NCBI GenBank assembly: GCA_030323885.1
Contig: CM059189.1
Location: forward strand, 52,549,661-52,613,660
Direction of reading: 5' to 3'
DNA: 64,000 nt
From: Branchipolynoe longqiensis
Lineage: Eukaryota; Annelida; Polychaeta; Phyllodocida; Polynoidae
Each line of letters opens with the position of its first letter. Position 1 is the first letter of the stretch. The notes under the pieces were generated by a model. The model searched no databases. It was not told the DNA's origin and saw only the letters and a program-made list of their open reading frames with translations. The position numbers and the translations under genes are program-made. Below are positions 42,435 through 53,751 of this stretch, piece after piece.

Positions 42435-42681
42435 TGGTTGGTTGTTGGAGTTTTACATCCTGGCAACATGTAAGGTTATATCAGGATGGGTACCGATTTT
42501 GTGACAGTGTGCACTCATGGCGAGTTTTATAGTGCTGCCCCACTGCGAGACGTTGCCCTATCCTAATAATACCGAACACCTGGATAGGAAGTGACAAGTA
42601 TCAATTCTTAAAGTTGCATAGTCCGATGAAACATCAAATTTTCAAAACAAAACAAAATCACCTAGATTTAATTCTACATAT

Positions 42682-43183
42682 TGTAGTGGTCTGCACTGAC
42701 CTCTCAGGCAAGTAACCACATAAACAGGTAGGCGTGGGGAGTGTGTTGATATCAGGGAGCCTAGGTGGTGTAATGGTTAGCACACTGGCCCGGAGTGCAA
42801 AGAGATGCGGGTTCGAGTCCCGCTCTAGGCGCAGTATTTCCCATTTTCATCACCCCCATGACACTGGTTGCCGTGATCAGGATCCTGTACAAGCGTTGCG
42901 CTGTATGGTTGTTGAACCTACCCTGTGTATGTATGTGTAAGTGCATTGCCTGTATGTATGTAATTGTAAGCATTACAAGACTTACAATTCCAGGGGGACG
43001 AGTGTAGTGGTCTGCACTGACCTCTCAGGCAAGTAACCACATAAAAGGTAGGCGTGGGGAGTGTGTTGATATCAGGGAGCCTAGGTGGTGTAATGGTTAG
43101 CACACTGGCCCGGAGTGCAAAGAGATGCGGGTTCGAGTCCCGCTCTAGGCACAATATTTCCCATTTTCATCACCCCCATGACA
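42682..43183 (+). mobile_element. miniature LTR-type element with tRNA-like sequence in its terminal repeats
   Basis: Two direct repeats (42682-42863, 43003-43183) start TGTAGTGGTC and end CCCATGACA. They differ by a few bases over about 181 bp. Directly after the first is 'ctggttgccgtgatcaggat', resembling a primer-binding site. Directly before the second is the purine-rich 'cagggggacgag'. ATAT is duplicated outside, and other MITEs read 'ctacatatctaac' at this spot. Only 139 bp lie between the repeats, without coding capacity. This fits a terminal-repeat retrotransposon in miniature. It depends on another element for copying. A tandem pair of SINEs is the main alternative. Confidence 0.75.
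42760..42831 (+). other. tRNA-like sequence within the left LTR
   Basis: GCCTAGG pairs with TCTAGGC as a 7-bp acceptor. The D arm 'gtgtaatggttagcac' is canonical, with GG in the loop, and the T arm 'gcgggttcgagtcccgc' is perfect. The anticodon arm does not pair well, so this is not a working tRNA. A and B boxes match Pol III consensus. The D arm resembles tRNA-Gln/Glu. The same block is in the right LTR (43080-43150). Confidence 0.8.
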
Positions 43184-43611
43184 ATATCTAACTTAGATAC
43201 TGAGGCACTTATTAAGCATTTATCGCCACACAGAAGGGAATACTGAGACCATTTAATGGAACCCATTACTGCAGAAGCCTATGGTATCAGAGTTTTGGCG
43301 TGCTTGCCCAAATTAATTTTGCATGGTTGTACTTCAAATATCTCAAAAGTTAGCCACTTAAAATAAAAGTTACTTCAAGCTAAAGTAATGTACGTTATAA
43401 TGATCAACCTAATGTAGTTATCTCAGAAAATGTCAGAAACTCAGATCCATCGGACTATGCAACTTTAAGTCATTCGTTTGACTCGAGAGTGTGATTGTGT
43501 TCCATAGGTTCGAATCCCACGATCTACCAACACGGGAGACCGACGCTCAACTCATGCGGCCATCCCATCTGGCCTCTACTGTTGTATTATTGGCTCCCAT
43601 ATCTACGCCTA

Positions 43612-43654
43612 CATTTGTATGTGCGTGTGCGTGTGCGTGTGCGTGTGCGTGTGG
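43612..43654. repeat. (gtgtgc)n microsatellite
   Basis: Six to seven gtgtgc units. Confidence 0.9.
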
Positions 43655-43674
43655 ATTTATGATGGCCTGGAAAA

Positions 43675-44068
43675 TTCGACACCTATTCTGGATAGCAATT
43701 CTATCACAATTCTATATCAATTCGGCACCAATTCTGGATAGCAATGCTATTACAAATCTATATCAATTCGGCACCAATTCTGGATAACAATTCTATTGAA
43801 ATTCTATATCAAATTCGGCACCAATTCTAGATAGCAATTCTGTTAGAATTCTATATCAATTTGGCACCAATTCTGGATAGCAATTCTATTGCAATTCTAT
43901 ATCAATTTGGCACCAATTCTGCATCAAATCTATAGTAATTCTGCGACAATTAATTCTGCGGGAATTCTGTACCAGCTCTGTAGGTAATCTATGGCAATTC
44001 TGAAGTCATTCTCCGCCAATTCTGCAGGAATTCCTTAACAATTCAATAGCAAACCTGAACCAATTCTG
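43675..44068. repeat. 46-bp repeat rich in caattct
   Basis: About five copies of a unit 'caattctggatagcaattct...atatcaattcggcac', grading into short 'aattctgNNNcaattct' repeats. The same composition continues at 46594-46630, so T7 inserted within it. Confidence 0.85.
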
Positions 44069-44071
44069 TAA

Positions 44072-46590
44072 TGTAGCAGTCACACTACCACGACAAGGGG
44101 GTGACGACAGCCCAGCGACTTGGATTTTGTGAAAACCCGACGACATATGCAAATTCGGGCCAAGTTGGACGACAATCGGACGACATCTGGACGACAGCCC
44201 GACGACATCGGGACGACAGACGGGACGACAGCGGGACGACAGTGTCTGTGTGTGTGTCTGTGTGTGTGTGACTCTGTGTCTGTGTGTGTGTCTCTATGTG
44301 TGTCTCTGTGTCTCTGTGTGTGTCTGTGTGTGTGTGACTCTGTGTCTCTGTGTGTCTCTATGTGTGTGTCTGTGTGTGTCTGTGTGTGTGTCTCTGTGTT
44401 TCTGTGTGTCTGTGTGTGTGGTGGTGTGTGTGTCTGTGTGTGTGTCTCTGTGTGTGGCTCTGTGTTTCTGTGTGTGTCTGTGTGTGTGTCTGTGTGTGTG
44501 TCTCTGTGTTTCTGTGTGTCTGTGTGTGTCTGTGTGTGTCTGTTTGTGTCTCTGTGTGTCTGCAACAGAGACACAAAGACACAGAGACACACACACAGAG
44601 ACACACACATAGACACAGAGACACACATACAGACACAGAGACACACACAAAGACACACACAGAGACACACACACAGACACACACACAGACACAGATACAC
44701 ACACACAGACACACACAGACACAGAGACACACACAGAGACACACACACAGACACACACACAGACACAGAGACACACACACAGACACACACACAGACACAG
44801 AGATACACACACAGAGACACACTGATACACACACACACAGACACACACAGCAGAGACACAAAGACACAGAGACACACACAGACACACACAGACAAAGAGA
44901 CACACACAGAGACACAGAGAGACACACACAGACACAGATACACACAGAGACACACACAGAGACACAACACAGAGACACACACACAGACACACACACAGAC
45001 ACACACAGACACATACAGAGACACACACACAGTGACACACACAGACACACACAGAGACAAAGAGACACAGACACAGACACAGATACACACACAGAGACAC
45101 ACACACAGACACACACAGATATACACACATACACAGATACACACACATCCACATACAGAGACAAAGAGACACACAGGGAGACACAGAGACACACACACAG
45201 ACACAGAGACACACACACAGACACAGATACACACACAGAGACACACACAGAGACAGCAACACAACACAGAGACACACACAGAGACACACACACAGACACA
45301 CACAGAGACACACACACACAGACACACACAGACACACACAGACACACACACAGACAAAGAGACAAACAGACACACACAGAGACACACACAGAGACACAGA
45401 TACACACACAGACACACACAGACACACACAGATACACACACAGACACAGATACACACACAGAGACACACACAGACACAGAGACACAACACAGAGACACAC
45501 ACAGACACACATAGACACACACAGACACACACAGAGACACACACACAGACACACACACAGCCACAGAGACACACACACAGACACACACACAGAAACACAG
45601 AGACACACACACAGAGATACACACACAGACACACACACACAACAGAGACACAAAGACACAGGGACACACACAGACACACACAGACACAGAGACACAACAC
45701 ACAGACACACAGACACACACAGACACACAGACACATACAGAGACACACACACAGACACAGAGACACACACACAGACACACACACACACAGAAAATAGAGA
45801 CACACCACATAGAACACAAGACACAGAGACACACACACAGACACAGAGATACACACACTGAGACACACACATAGAGACACACACATAGAGACAAATACAC
45901 AGAGACACACACAGAGAGACACAGAGACACACAAACACACACAGACACAGAGACACAACACACAGACACACAGACACACACAGACACACAGACACATACA
46001 GAGACACACACACAGACACAGAGACACACACACAGACACACACACAGAAACATAGAGACACACACACATAGACACACAGACACAGAGACACACACACAGA
46101 CACAGAGATACACACACTGAGACACACACATAGAGACACACACATAGAGACAAATACACAGAGACACACACAGAGAGACACAGAGACACAGAGACACACA
46201 CAGAGACACAGAGACACACACAAAGAGACACACACATAGACACAGAGACACACATACAGCTGCTATGGAGAGAGAAGCGACGACAGCTTAACGACAAAGA
46301 AGACACCTTAACGGCAAAGACAACACCGTAATGTCACCATAGCGACACCGTAGTGACAGCCAAATGACATCGGCTGTCGTCGGCTGTCGTCGAACTTTTT
46401 CAACATGTCCAAAAAGCCGACGACAACCCGGCGACAGTCGAGAAACTGGAGGTGTCGCGGAGGTGTCGCGGCGACACCGTAGCGACACCGTAGCGACACC
46501 GTAGCGACACCCGACGACACTCGACGACAGACCGGAAGTCGCTGTCGCTGGGCTGTCGTCGCCCCTTGTCGTCGTAGTGTGACTGCTACA
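44072..46590. mobile_element. inverted-repeat element T7 with a very large low-complexity interior
   Basis: Ends TGTAGCAGTCACACTACCAC / GTCGTAGTGTGACTGCTACA; inward homology continues ('acaaggggg.gacgacagccc' against 'gggctgtcgtcgccccttgt'). TAA duplicated (44069-44071, 46591-46593). Subterminal arrays of 'gacgacan' occupy 44105-44240 and 46270-46570. Between are 320 bp of tgtgtgtctctg repeats and 1.7 kb of the complementary acacacagagac repeats. Very long frames here (up to 723 codons) are repeat artefacts; no transposase. Confidence 0.85.
44241..46255. repeat. inverted (tgtgtctc)n / (gagacaca)n arrays
   Basis: Strand composition flips at about 44562, from TG/TC to CA/GA. Units vary (acacacagagac, acacacacagac), so the right arm is an array in its own right, five times longer than the left. 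Confidence 0.93.
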
Positions 46591-46636
46591 TAAGCAATTT
46601 CGATGCAATTCTATAGCAATTGCAACTACAAGCTTA

Positions 46637-47306
46637 TGGCCCTGTCACACTACGACGTAACGACGTCAACGTAGGGAGAACGTGAAAAACGTCGAACTTC
46701 TCATCGTAGTATGCAAATTTGGGCACAAGTTGAACGTGGATGCAGCATAGTGGACGAGAGAGTAAAGGTGGTAAAGCGTAGTGATAGCGTCATTCAATGA
46801 GAGAGGACAACGTAATTACGCTCAGGGAACATTATGTACGTTATTCCATCGCCATTACTACTTTGCTTTAGGTTACCTTATGTTACTTACGTCATGAAAT
46901 GGTGGCAAAACGGTAAACTTATGTTGGACGTCCGTTAGGCGTCCATTTTCCCGACGTTTTCATGACGCGGACTGCATGTTCTTGCCAGCTTTAATGTGGG
47001 TCAACGTAATGCAATGTAATGCAATGTAGTGCAACGTAGTGACCAGCGTTTCATTGACGTTCGCTGAACGTGTACAGAAGGTACGGCAAGCGTAAACCCT
47101 TAAGTTCTAGTTACGTCGAAAGTTTTGAAAAAGGTTCAAAACTTTGATGCGCGCTGACGTAACATGACGTAATGTGATGTAGCTCGATGTCAGTCTAACA
47201 TCATTCTGACATCATCATAACATAATCCAATGTACGTCAACGTAATGACGAAAAATCACCAAGTCAGGCTTACGTTGGCTCGTTACATCATAGTGTGACA
47301 GGGGTA
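46637..47306. mobile_element. inverted-repeat element T8
   Basis: Ends TGGCCCTGTCACACTACGAC / ATAGTGTGACAGGGGTA, TTA duplicated (46634-46636, 47307-47309), 670 bp. Interior is dense in 'acgtaa', 'aacgtag' and 'tgacgt' motifs. No coding sequence. It begins 46 bp after T7 ends. Confidence 0.75.
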
Positions 47307-47309
47307 TTA

Positions 47310-47671
47310 GCACCGTTAGAGGAAATTGATGTTGATTAGTTAAGGACAATAGGCCTACAATTGACAGGGGACCTTTTCATCTGAACTTGAACTTGAAGGG
47401 ACAGCTATCAGCGGACAGCCCAAGGGCAGCGGATAATGACAGCTTCTCATAATGGTGGAATGTCAACAGGCTTTTCAAACTAAGAATGTGAAGCTATTAC
47501 AAACGGGACAGTGGTAACAATGAACGCTGTGTTATTTATTACCGCGACCAGCCTGTGTAATAAAGAAGTCGTCAGGTGTTAAATAGAACACAAGTTTGTA
47601 ACCCGTGTTGGGCATGGGTTAAAGCTCGGCTCTGCATCAATTCCTGGACCAATTTTGTGTGGAACTGTCAT

Positions 47672-47703
<32 letters not shown>

Positions 47704-47924
47704 GTGGGCTATGCCCTAGTAAGGAAGAACAAAACGAGGAGTGGTGGGAAGCTTGGTTTATTTAACCGAAGCCCTTGGCCGAGCAATAGACAGCCCTACC
47801 TGTAAAAGTTTTGAAATTGAGCTCATGTGATGCCCAAGCTGACATATGACCCGGCGTGGGACGGCGCCAAACTATCCTGGACCTGCACCGGCCAGCGGTA
47901 AATGGCCCCGCCCCACTTGCGCCA
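47310..47924. other. no gene; short (ta)n run
   Basis: (ta)13 near 47673-47699. Otherwise unremarkable. Confidence 0.45.
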
Positions 47925-48175
47925 CCCCACTCACACTCACACCCCACTCACACCCCACTCACACCCCACTCACACCCCACTCACACCCCACTCATACCCC
48001 AATCCCAACCCACTCCCACTCCATTCCCAACCCACTCACACCCTGTCCTTCCCCACACCGCGCTCACACCGCCCCACCCCGCCCCGACTCCCACCCTGTC
48101 CCACCCCCTCCCCGTCCCTCTCCCACTCCCACTCACTCCCACCCACCCACCCCTCCCCATTCCTTTGATGCGCGT
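47925..48175 (+). repeat. (cacaccccact)n repeat
   Basis: About eight clear 11-bp units (47932-48000), then related C-rich pieces. Confidence 0.88.
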
Positions 48176-48404
48176 GTAAAGTAGGTAGAACATGTTCCAC
48201 AGAAGCACGACTGGGGGGTCCCGGGGACGGACATAGCCCCAACTGTTCTCACAGTGTGAACACCTCTTCACGCGGTTACTATGGGAACAGTTCCCCGAGT
48301 TTCTAGGGTAAGCTTCGTGGCAGGGGTCACGGGGTCATTCGGGGTCTTTAGCCCCACCCTATAGGGTTCCAATAACCACCCTAGCCAAGGGATAGGGGCG
48401 TGTC

Positions 48405-49635
48405 ACTAACTCACCGACGTGCGCGTCATATTAACTATTCAACGGCCGCGTATCACTAACAGTAACACGTTGACCGGTGCGTCATACTAACTATTCAAAG
48501 GCCGTGTGACACTAACACCTTGACGGGCGCGTCATAGTAACTAACCAATGGTCGCGTGACACTAGCACACCAACGAATGCGTCATACTAACTATCCAACG
48601 GCCGTGTGACACTAACACGTTGACGGGCGCATCATAGTAACTAACCAACGGCCGCATGACACTAGCACACCAACGAACGCATCATAGTAACTACCCAATG
48701 GCCACGTGACAATAGCACACCAATGAACGCATCATACTAACTAACCAATGGCCGCGTGACACTAGCACACCAACGAACACGTCATACTAACTAACCAATG
48801 GCCGCATGACACTAGCACACCAACGAACGCGTCATACTAACTAACCAATGGCTGCATGACACTGGCACACCAACGAATGCGTCATACTAACTAACCAATG
48901 GCCGCATGACACTAGCACACCAACGAACGTGTCATACTAACTAACCAATGGCCGCATGACACTAGCACACCAACGAACGCATCATAGTAACTACCCAATG
49001 GCCACGTGACAATAGCACACCAACGAACGCATCATACTAACTAACCAATGGCCGCGTGACACTAGCACACCAACGAACGCGTCATACTAACTAACCAACG
49101 GCCGCATGACAATAGCACACCAATGAACGCATCATACTAACTAACCAACGGCCGCGTGACACTATCACACAAATGAACGCATCATAGTACCTAACTAATG
49201 GTCGCGTGACACTAGCACACCAACGAATGCATCATACTAACTAATCAATGGCCACGTGACACTAACACACCAACGAACGCGTCATACTAACTAACCAACG
49301 GCCACATGACACTAGCACAGCAAGGAACATGTCATAGTAACTAACCATCGCTGCGTGACATTAGCACACCAACAGATGCATCATACTAACTATCCAATGG
49401 CCGCGTGACACTAGCACACCAACGAACATGTCATAGTAACTAACCAACGGCTGCGTGACATTAGCACACCAACAAACGCGTCATACTAACTATCCAATGG
49501 CCGTGTGACACTAGCACACCAATGAACGCATCATACTAACTATCCAATGGCCGCGTGACATTAGCACACCAACTAACACATCATACTAACTATCCAACAG
49601 CCACATGGCACTAACACGTTGACGGGCGCGTGACA
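48405..49635 (+). repeat. 50-bp satellite, about 24 copies
   Basis: Unit runs 'ccaatggccgcatgacacta', 'gcacaccaacgaacgcgtca', 'tactaactaa'. Copies vary mainly at CG/TG/CA positions (cgcgtgac, cacgtgac, catgac), as expected from CpG decay. Each unit holds inverted 'atgac'/'gtcat'. Confidence 0.93.
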
Positions 49636-50060
49636 CTAAACTTTCCCATGGATTCACTTAATGACGAAATGTAGTTAGCTGACTTCTAGTATATAAATAC
49701 TTTCCGATGGATTCACTTTATAATGAAATATGACATCAAACATTCACATGAGAATTAGAATGAGTTAGCTGACGTCTATTAATATAATTGCCGAAGAGTT
49801 CATACTATTGTGTAAATGTTTGTTAGGGCCACTTGCTAATTTGTTCCGACATTCTTTTTATATACTGATATTAAATACTTTAAATACTGATATAAATACT
49901 GAAATACTGATAATATTGATGCCAAATTATATGGATATAGAATTATAGTAGCTGCGATAATGCCGTTCAAGTAATAATTGTTTTGCATACTAATAATATG
50001 TAATTTCTTTGAAAATTAATTGTTTTGCATATTAATTATTTGAAGAGAGTGGTGGTGGTG
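49636..50060. other. no recognisable feature
   Basis: AT-rich DNA with a small 'aaatactgata' repeat (about 49870-49915). Confidence 0.45.
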
Positions 50061-50061
50061 G

Positions 50062-50362
50062 TGGCACAAGGGCACAGGGACACATGGGCACAGGGGCACA
50101 GGGGCACAGGGAGACGGGGACACAGGGGCACAGGGGCACAGGGGCACAGGGGCACAGGGGCACAGGGGCACAGGGGCACAGGGGCACAGGGGCACACAGG
50201 GGCACAGGGCACAGGGCACAGGGCATAGGGCATATGGCACAGGGGGGCACAGGGGCGGGCCAGGGCAGGGCCAGGGCACAGGGGCACAGGGCAAGGCAAG
50301 GCACGCACAGGCAGGGCCAGGCACAGAGCACAGGGCAAGGCAGGGCACAAGGCACAGGGACA

Positions 50363-50395
<33 letters not shown>

Positions 50396-50450
50396 GGCAC
50401 AGGGGCACAGGGGCACAAGGGCACAGGGGCACAGGGTCCGGGGCATTGTC
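50062..50450 (+). repeat. octamer array (caggggca)n
   Basis: About 390 bp; pure in 50090-50200, then with 'agggcaca' variants. Reverse Cys/Pro/Val frames and forward Gly/Gln/His frames are artefacts. Confidence 0.95.
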
Positions 50451-50783
50451 CCTACCCGCACCCACAACAACCTACACCCACACCCACCCACACACACCAA
50501 CACACACACCAACACACACTCACACACTCACCTCAACAGACGCTCCTCGTGCCCAACTCGAGTGGCCTCGAGTGTATTTCCACGGAGTAATTTAAAGATT
50601 ACAGCAGCCTTTGGGGTTAAGGCGACGACTCACCGCGCTTATTGTGTAGCTGGGCCTGGGTTGAGTTTATTGTGAATAATATTGGGCTTGGTGTGTGCGG
50701 GTTGGGGTCTTTGATAATATCGAACAACAACTGTTTGTGTAAGTTGTGAGTCTTTTACTTTATTAAAGTTGCATAACTTTTGA

Positions 50784-51065
50784 TTAAAGTTGCATAATCC
50801 GATAGTTTTGAGTTTCCGTCATTTTCCGAGATAAATAGTTTTATTTGATTGTTATTATCTACCTTACTTTAGTTTGAAGTAACATTTAATGTAAATGGCT
50901 AACTTTTGAGATATTAGAAGTGCAAACCTGCTAAATTAATTTTGCCAAGAACACCAAAACTCTGACACCATAGGTTTCTGCAGTAACAGGTTCTATTAAA
51001 TTGACTCAGTATTCCCTTCTATGTGGCAACAAATGCTTAATAAAATACAACAGTAATTAAGTTAA
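50784..51065 (-). mobile_element. TTAA-MITE, right end missing
   Basis: Starts 'ttaaagttgcataatccgat'; an extra 20-bp copy of the end ('ttaaagttgcataactttt') precedes it at 50763. Similarity stops after 'gcttaataaaa'. Confidence 0.82.
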
Positions 51066-51388
51066 ACATGGTACTGGTGCATTCCTTTTGGTGCTCCTGT
51101 GCTAAGCTCGAACATGGGAATAAACAAAGTCAGTGTCAAGCAATGAGTTTGTATGTCAAACTCAAAACTGTAATGATGCACCGTTCAACCCAGCGTCCTG
51201 TCACGTGACACCGGTTAGCTGTGATTACATGAACCTGTGAGTCCGCGGAGGGACGATCCCAGACAACACCACGTGGTCATGGGAGCAGGTTTTATAGGAA
51301 TGCAATGCCGGTGACTGCGTGGTGCTGGTTCAAGCAGGTGTTGGCATGTTCACACGAATACCTCTTGTCATTCCCGGTAGGTGTGGGC
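51066..51388. other. no recognisable feature
   Basis: Unique-looking DNA. Confidence 0.4.
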
Positions 51389-51705
51389 ATGCCTCGCGCT
51401 GCCTCTCGCTGCCTCTCGCTGCCTCTCGCTGCCTCTCGCTGCCTCTCGCTGCCTCTCGCTGCCTCTCGCTGCCTCTCGCTGCCTCTCGCTGCCTCTCGCT
51501 GCCTCTCGCTGCCTCTCGCTGCCTCTCGCTGCCTCGCGCTGCCTCGCGCTGCCTCGCGCTGCCTCGCGCTACCTCGCGCTACCTCGCGCTGGCTCGCGCT
51601 GGCTCACGCCAACTTGCGCTGCCTTGCGCTATCTTGCGCTGTCTCGCCTTCGCGCTGCCTCGCGCTCCCCGCGCTGCCTCGCGCTGCACCGCGCTGCATC
51701 TCATC
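51389..51705 (+). repeat. decamer array (gctgcctctc)n
   Basis: About 14 pure units, then gctgcctcgc and further variants in blocks. Forward Cys/Leu/Ala/Ser/Arg frames are artefacts. Confidence 0.95.
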
Positions 51706-51799
51706 TGTCCCACTCAGCTTCCCGATTTGTGTTGCCTCGGTGCACTCACGTCTATAGTTGCATGTGACCAACTACAGGCAAAGTATTGGGAGGGCGACG

Positions 51800-52235
51800 C
51801 CCCGGGGAGACTAACGGGGCGAGCGGGGGATGGAGGAGGGGGACGGAGGGGAGGGTGGAGGGGAGGAGCGGAGGGGAATAGAGGAGGAGAAAGGGGGAGG
51901 AAGGCAGGGGGGAGGCGGGAAGGGGGAGGGTAGGGGAGGGGGAGTGGGGAGGAGGGAAGTGGGAGGGCAGGAGGGAGAGGGAGGAGGGAGGGGGTGAGTG
52001 AGAGGGAGGAGGAAGGGGGAGGATGGAGGAGAGAGGAGGGAGGGAATGGAAGGAGGGAGGAGGAAGGAGGGAAGATGGAGAAGGGAAGAGCGAGGGGGCG
52101 AGGGGGGAAGGGGGGGGGGGAGTAGGGACGAGGGATGAAAGAATGAGGCAGGGCGAGGGAGGAGGGGGCGAGGAGGGAGGGACGAAAGAGGAGGGAGGTG
52201 GGAGGAGGAGGGAGAGAAGAGCGAGGAGGGAGGGC
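51800..52235 (+). repeat. polypurine tract (gggagga)n
   Basis: About 430 bp of nearly pure G/A on the plus strand. Confidence 0.93.
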
Positions 52236-52524
52236 CCCTTCTGTTCCCGTTTTACCTGTGAGGGAGCGACTAGGGGCGCTCGTCCTGACCCCTGGTGGCT
52301 GTTTTCTGACCCCCACCCCTCCCTCCTCTCCCGCCACCCTCAGGCGCATCACGTGACGCTTACCCATCATGCCCCGCGCTCACGTTGTGCGCGAATCATA
52401 TCGCGACCATTAACAATTCCACGTCAAATACTAAAACGATGAGACTAAACAAGGCCTGCCTCAACTGCTACGCTACGAGAGGAGGCCTCGTCTACCAAAT
52501 TGTCAGACGCGCATCTGCGCTTAT
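52236..52524. other. no recognisable feature
   Basis: GC-rich to mixed DNA. Confidence 0.4.
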
Positions 52525-52529
52525 TTCGG

Positions 52530-52575
52530 GGTTCCCGTCCTGATATGACCTTAGATGTTGCCAGGGCGTAAAACT
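52530..52575 (+). mobile_element. SINE-A 3'-end fragment
   Basis: 'cccgtcctgatatgacctta' to 'gttgccagggcgtaaaac'. Confidence 0.7.
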
Positions 52576-52741
52576 GCAAAAATGAACCAACCAATATTTG
52601 GGTGTCCGGGTCGACCAGCCGCTGATATGACCGAGCTGTGGCAACCCACTATCACCTGAACCCGTTTCCATTGACTTTTTTTCGCCGCCCACCATCCCCC
52701 ACTTCCACACCCACCTCCACCCCTCGCCTCTTAAACTGCCA

Positions 52742-53065
52742 CCGGGCGCGGTGGCCGAATCGGTAGAGCGCAGGCTTCCCGTGCAGAAGGTCGGCAGTTC
52801 AATTCCGAGTCGACTCAAACCAATGACTTACAAAATTGATACTTGTCGTTTCCTAGCCTGTCGCTCGACATTATTAGGATAGGGCAAGGACTGGTTGCAG
52901 TGGTGTCAAGATAATGGGATATCAGGTCATTGTGCTGGTGGCTTGGTCTCCCAGTGGGGAAGCACTATAAAGTCGCCATGAGTGAGCACTGTCACAAGTC
53001 GGTACCCGTCTTGATATGACCTTAGATGTTGCCAAGACATAAAACTCCAACCACCAACCAAGCCC
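52742..53065 (+). mobile_element. SINE-A copy, type-2 head
   Basis: 'gcggtggccgaatcggtagag' (shortened here), B-box region 'gcagttcaattcc', full body, tail (ccaa)n. One 10-bp deletion near 'gataatgggatatc'. Confidence 0.88.
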
Positions 53066-53567
53066 TCGCCTCGTAAACTGCCGTGCTTGATTTGTGTTGC
53101 CGTGTCTCCGGGTTGGCACTGCCCGTGAATGTGGCGCTCCGCAGGGCGAGAGGGGTGGTGGCAGGAGGCGCCACCAGTAGGCGCCACTAGGAGGCGCCAC
53201 CAGGGGGAGTGTGCGTGAGGCGGTATTTGCTTATCCCGGTGATAGACGCTATTACTGGGATAGCTATCGCGAGGGTAGTGGCGTGGTTCAAGTGTTATGC
53301 ATGAACACAAATCGTGGTGGGAATAATTAGCTATCCGAGTGGCTATTTTTAGATGTGGGGGTTTCCCCCTTACTTATGAATAAAAGAATTTGATATTAGC
53401 AGTAAATATCACGCTGATAAATAACACAATTTGACAATAACAGTGACTAATCGATCTCTGCTTTCTGGGGGTGGGGGTGGGTGGATGTGTGTGTGTGTGG
53501 GGGGGGGGGGGGGGGTCGCTACTTGGTTATCCATGCAATTGAAATGAAACAAGCTTTAGTCTCCTTC
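53066..53567. other. no gene; G run
   Basis: A G run at 53499-53515 and 'aggcgccacca' repeats (53165-53205). Confidence 0.45.
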
Positions 53568-53652
53568 TGGTAACCTGGTTGCCTGGTTGCCTGGTTACCT
53601 GGTTGCCTGGTTGCCTGGTGACCTGTTTACCTGGTTACCTGGTTACCTGGCT
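53568..53652 (+). repeat. octamer array (gcctggtt)n
   Basis: About ten gcctggtt/acctggtt units. Confidence 0.93.
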
Positions 53653-53751
53653 ACAGTCTATTAAATATGAAGCGACCAGAGTGTTGGTGTCCCCAGTCCA
53701 GACACGTTTGTTGCAGGTGTGCGGTGGCACCACTACGCTCTATTTGGGGAG

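Larger units (their letters stand above)
42608..43468 (+). mobile_element. TTAA-MITE inside SINE-A, containing a miniature LTR element
   Basis: TTAA at 42608-42611 and 43465-43468. MITE core is 347 bp once the insert and its 4-bp duplication are removed. Confidence 0.9.
42437..43575 (-). mobile_element. SINE-A copy split by a MITE
   Basis: Reversed body 42437-42607 to 'caagtatcaattc'; it resumes at 43465 'ttaagtcattcgtttgactc' and ends in a type-1 head ('caactcatgcggccatccc'). Other copies read 'atcaatttttaagtcattgg', so the MITE entered at TTAA. Confidence 0.88.

Noticed and set aside
42760..42831. Functional tRNA gene (also the many SINE heads)
   Set aside because: The anticodon arm does not pair, the block lies in a repeated element, and there is no clean tRNA terminator.
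44080..46251. Open frames of 464-723 codons, Cys/Val/Ser- or Thr/His-rich
   Set aside because: They lie in tgtgtctc/gagacaca repeats inside T7, exist in several frames at once and have no domain.
48405..49635. CRISPR-like or regulatory array
   Set aside because: Whole 50-bp unit repeats with only point changes; a satellite.
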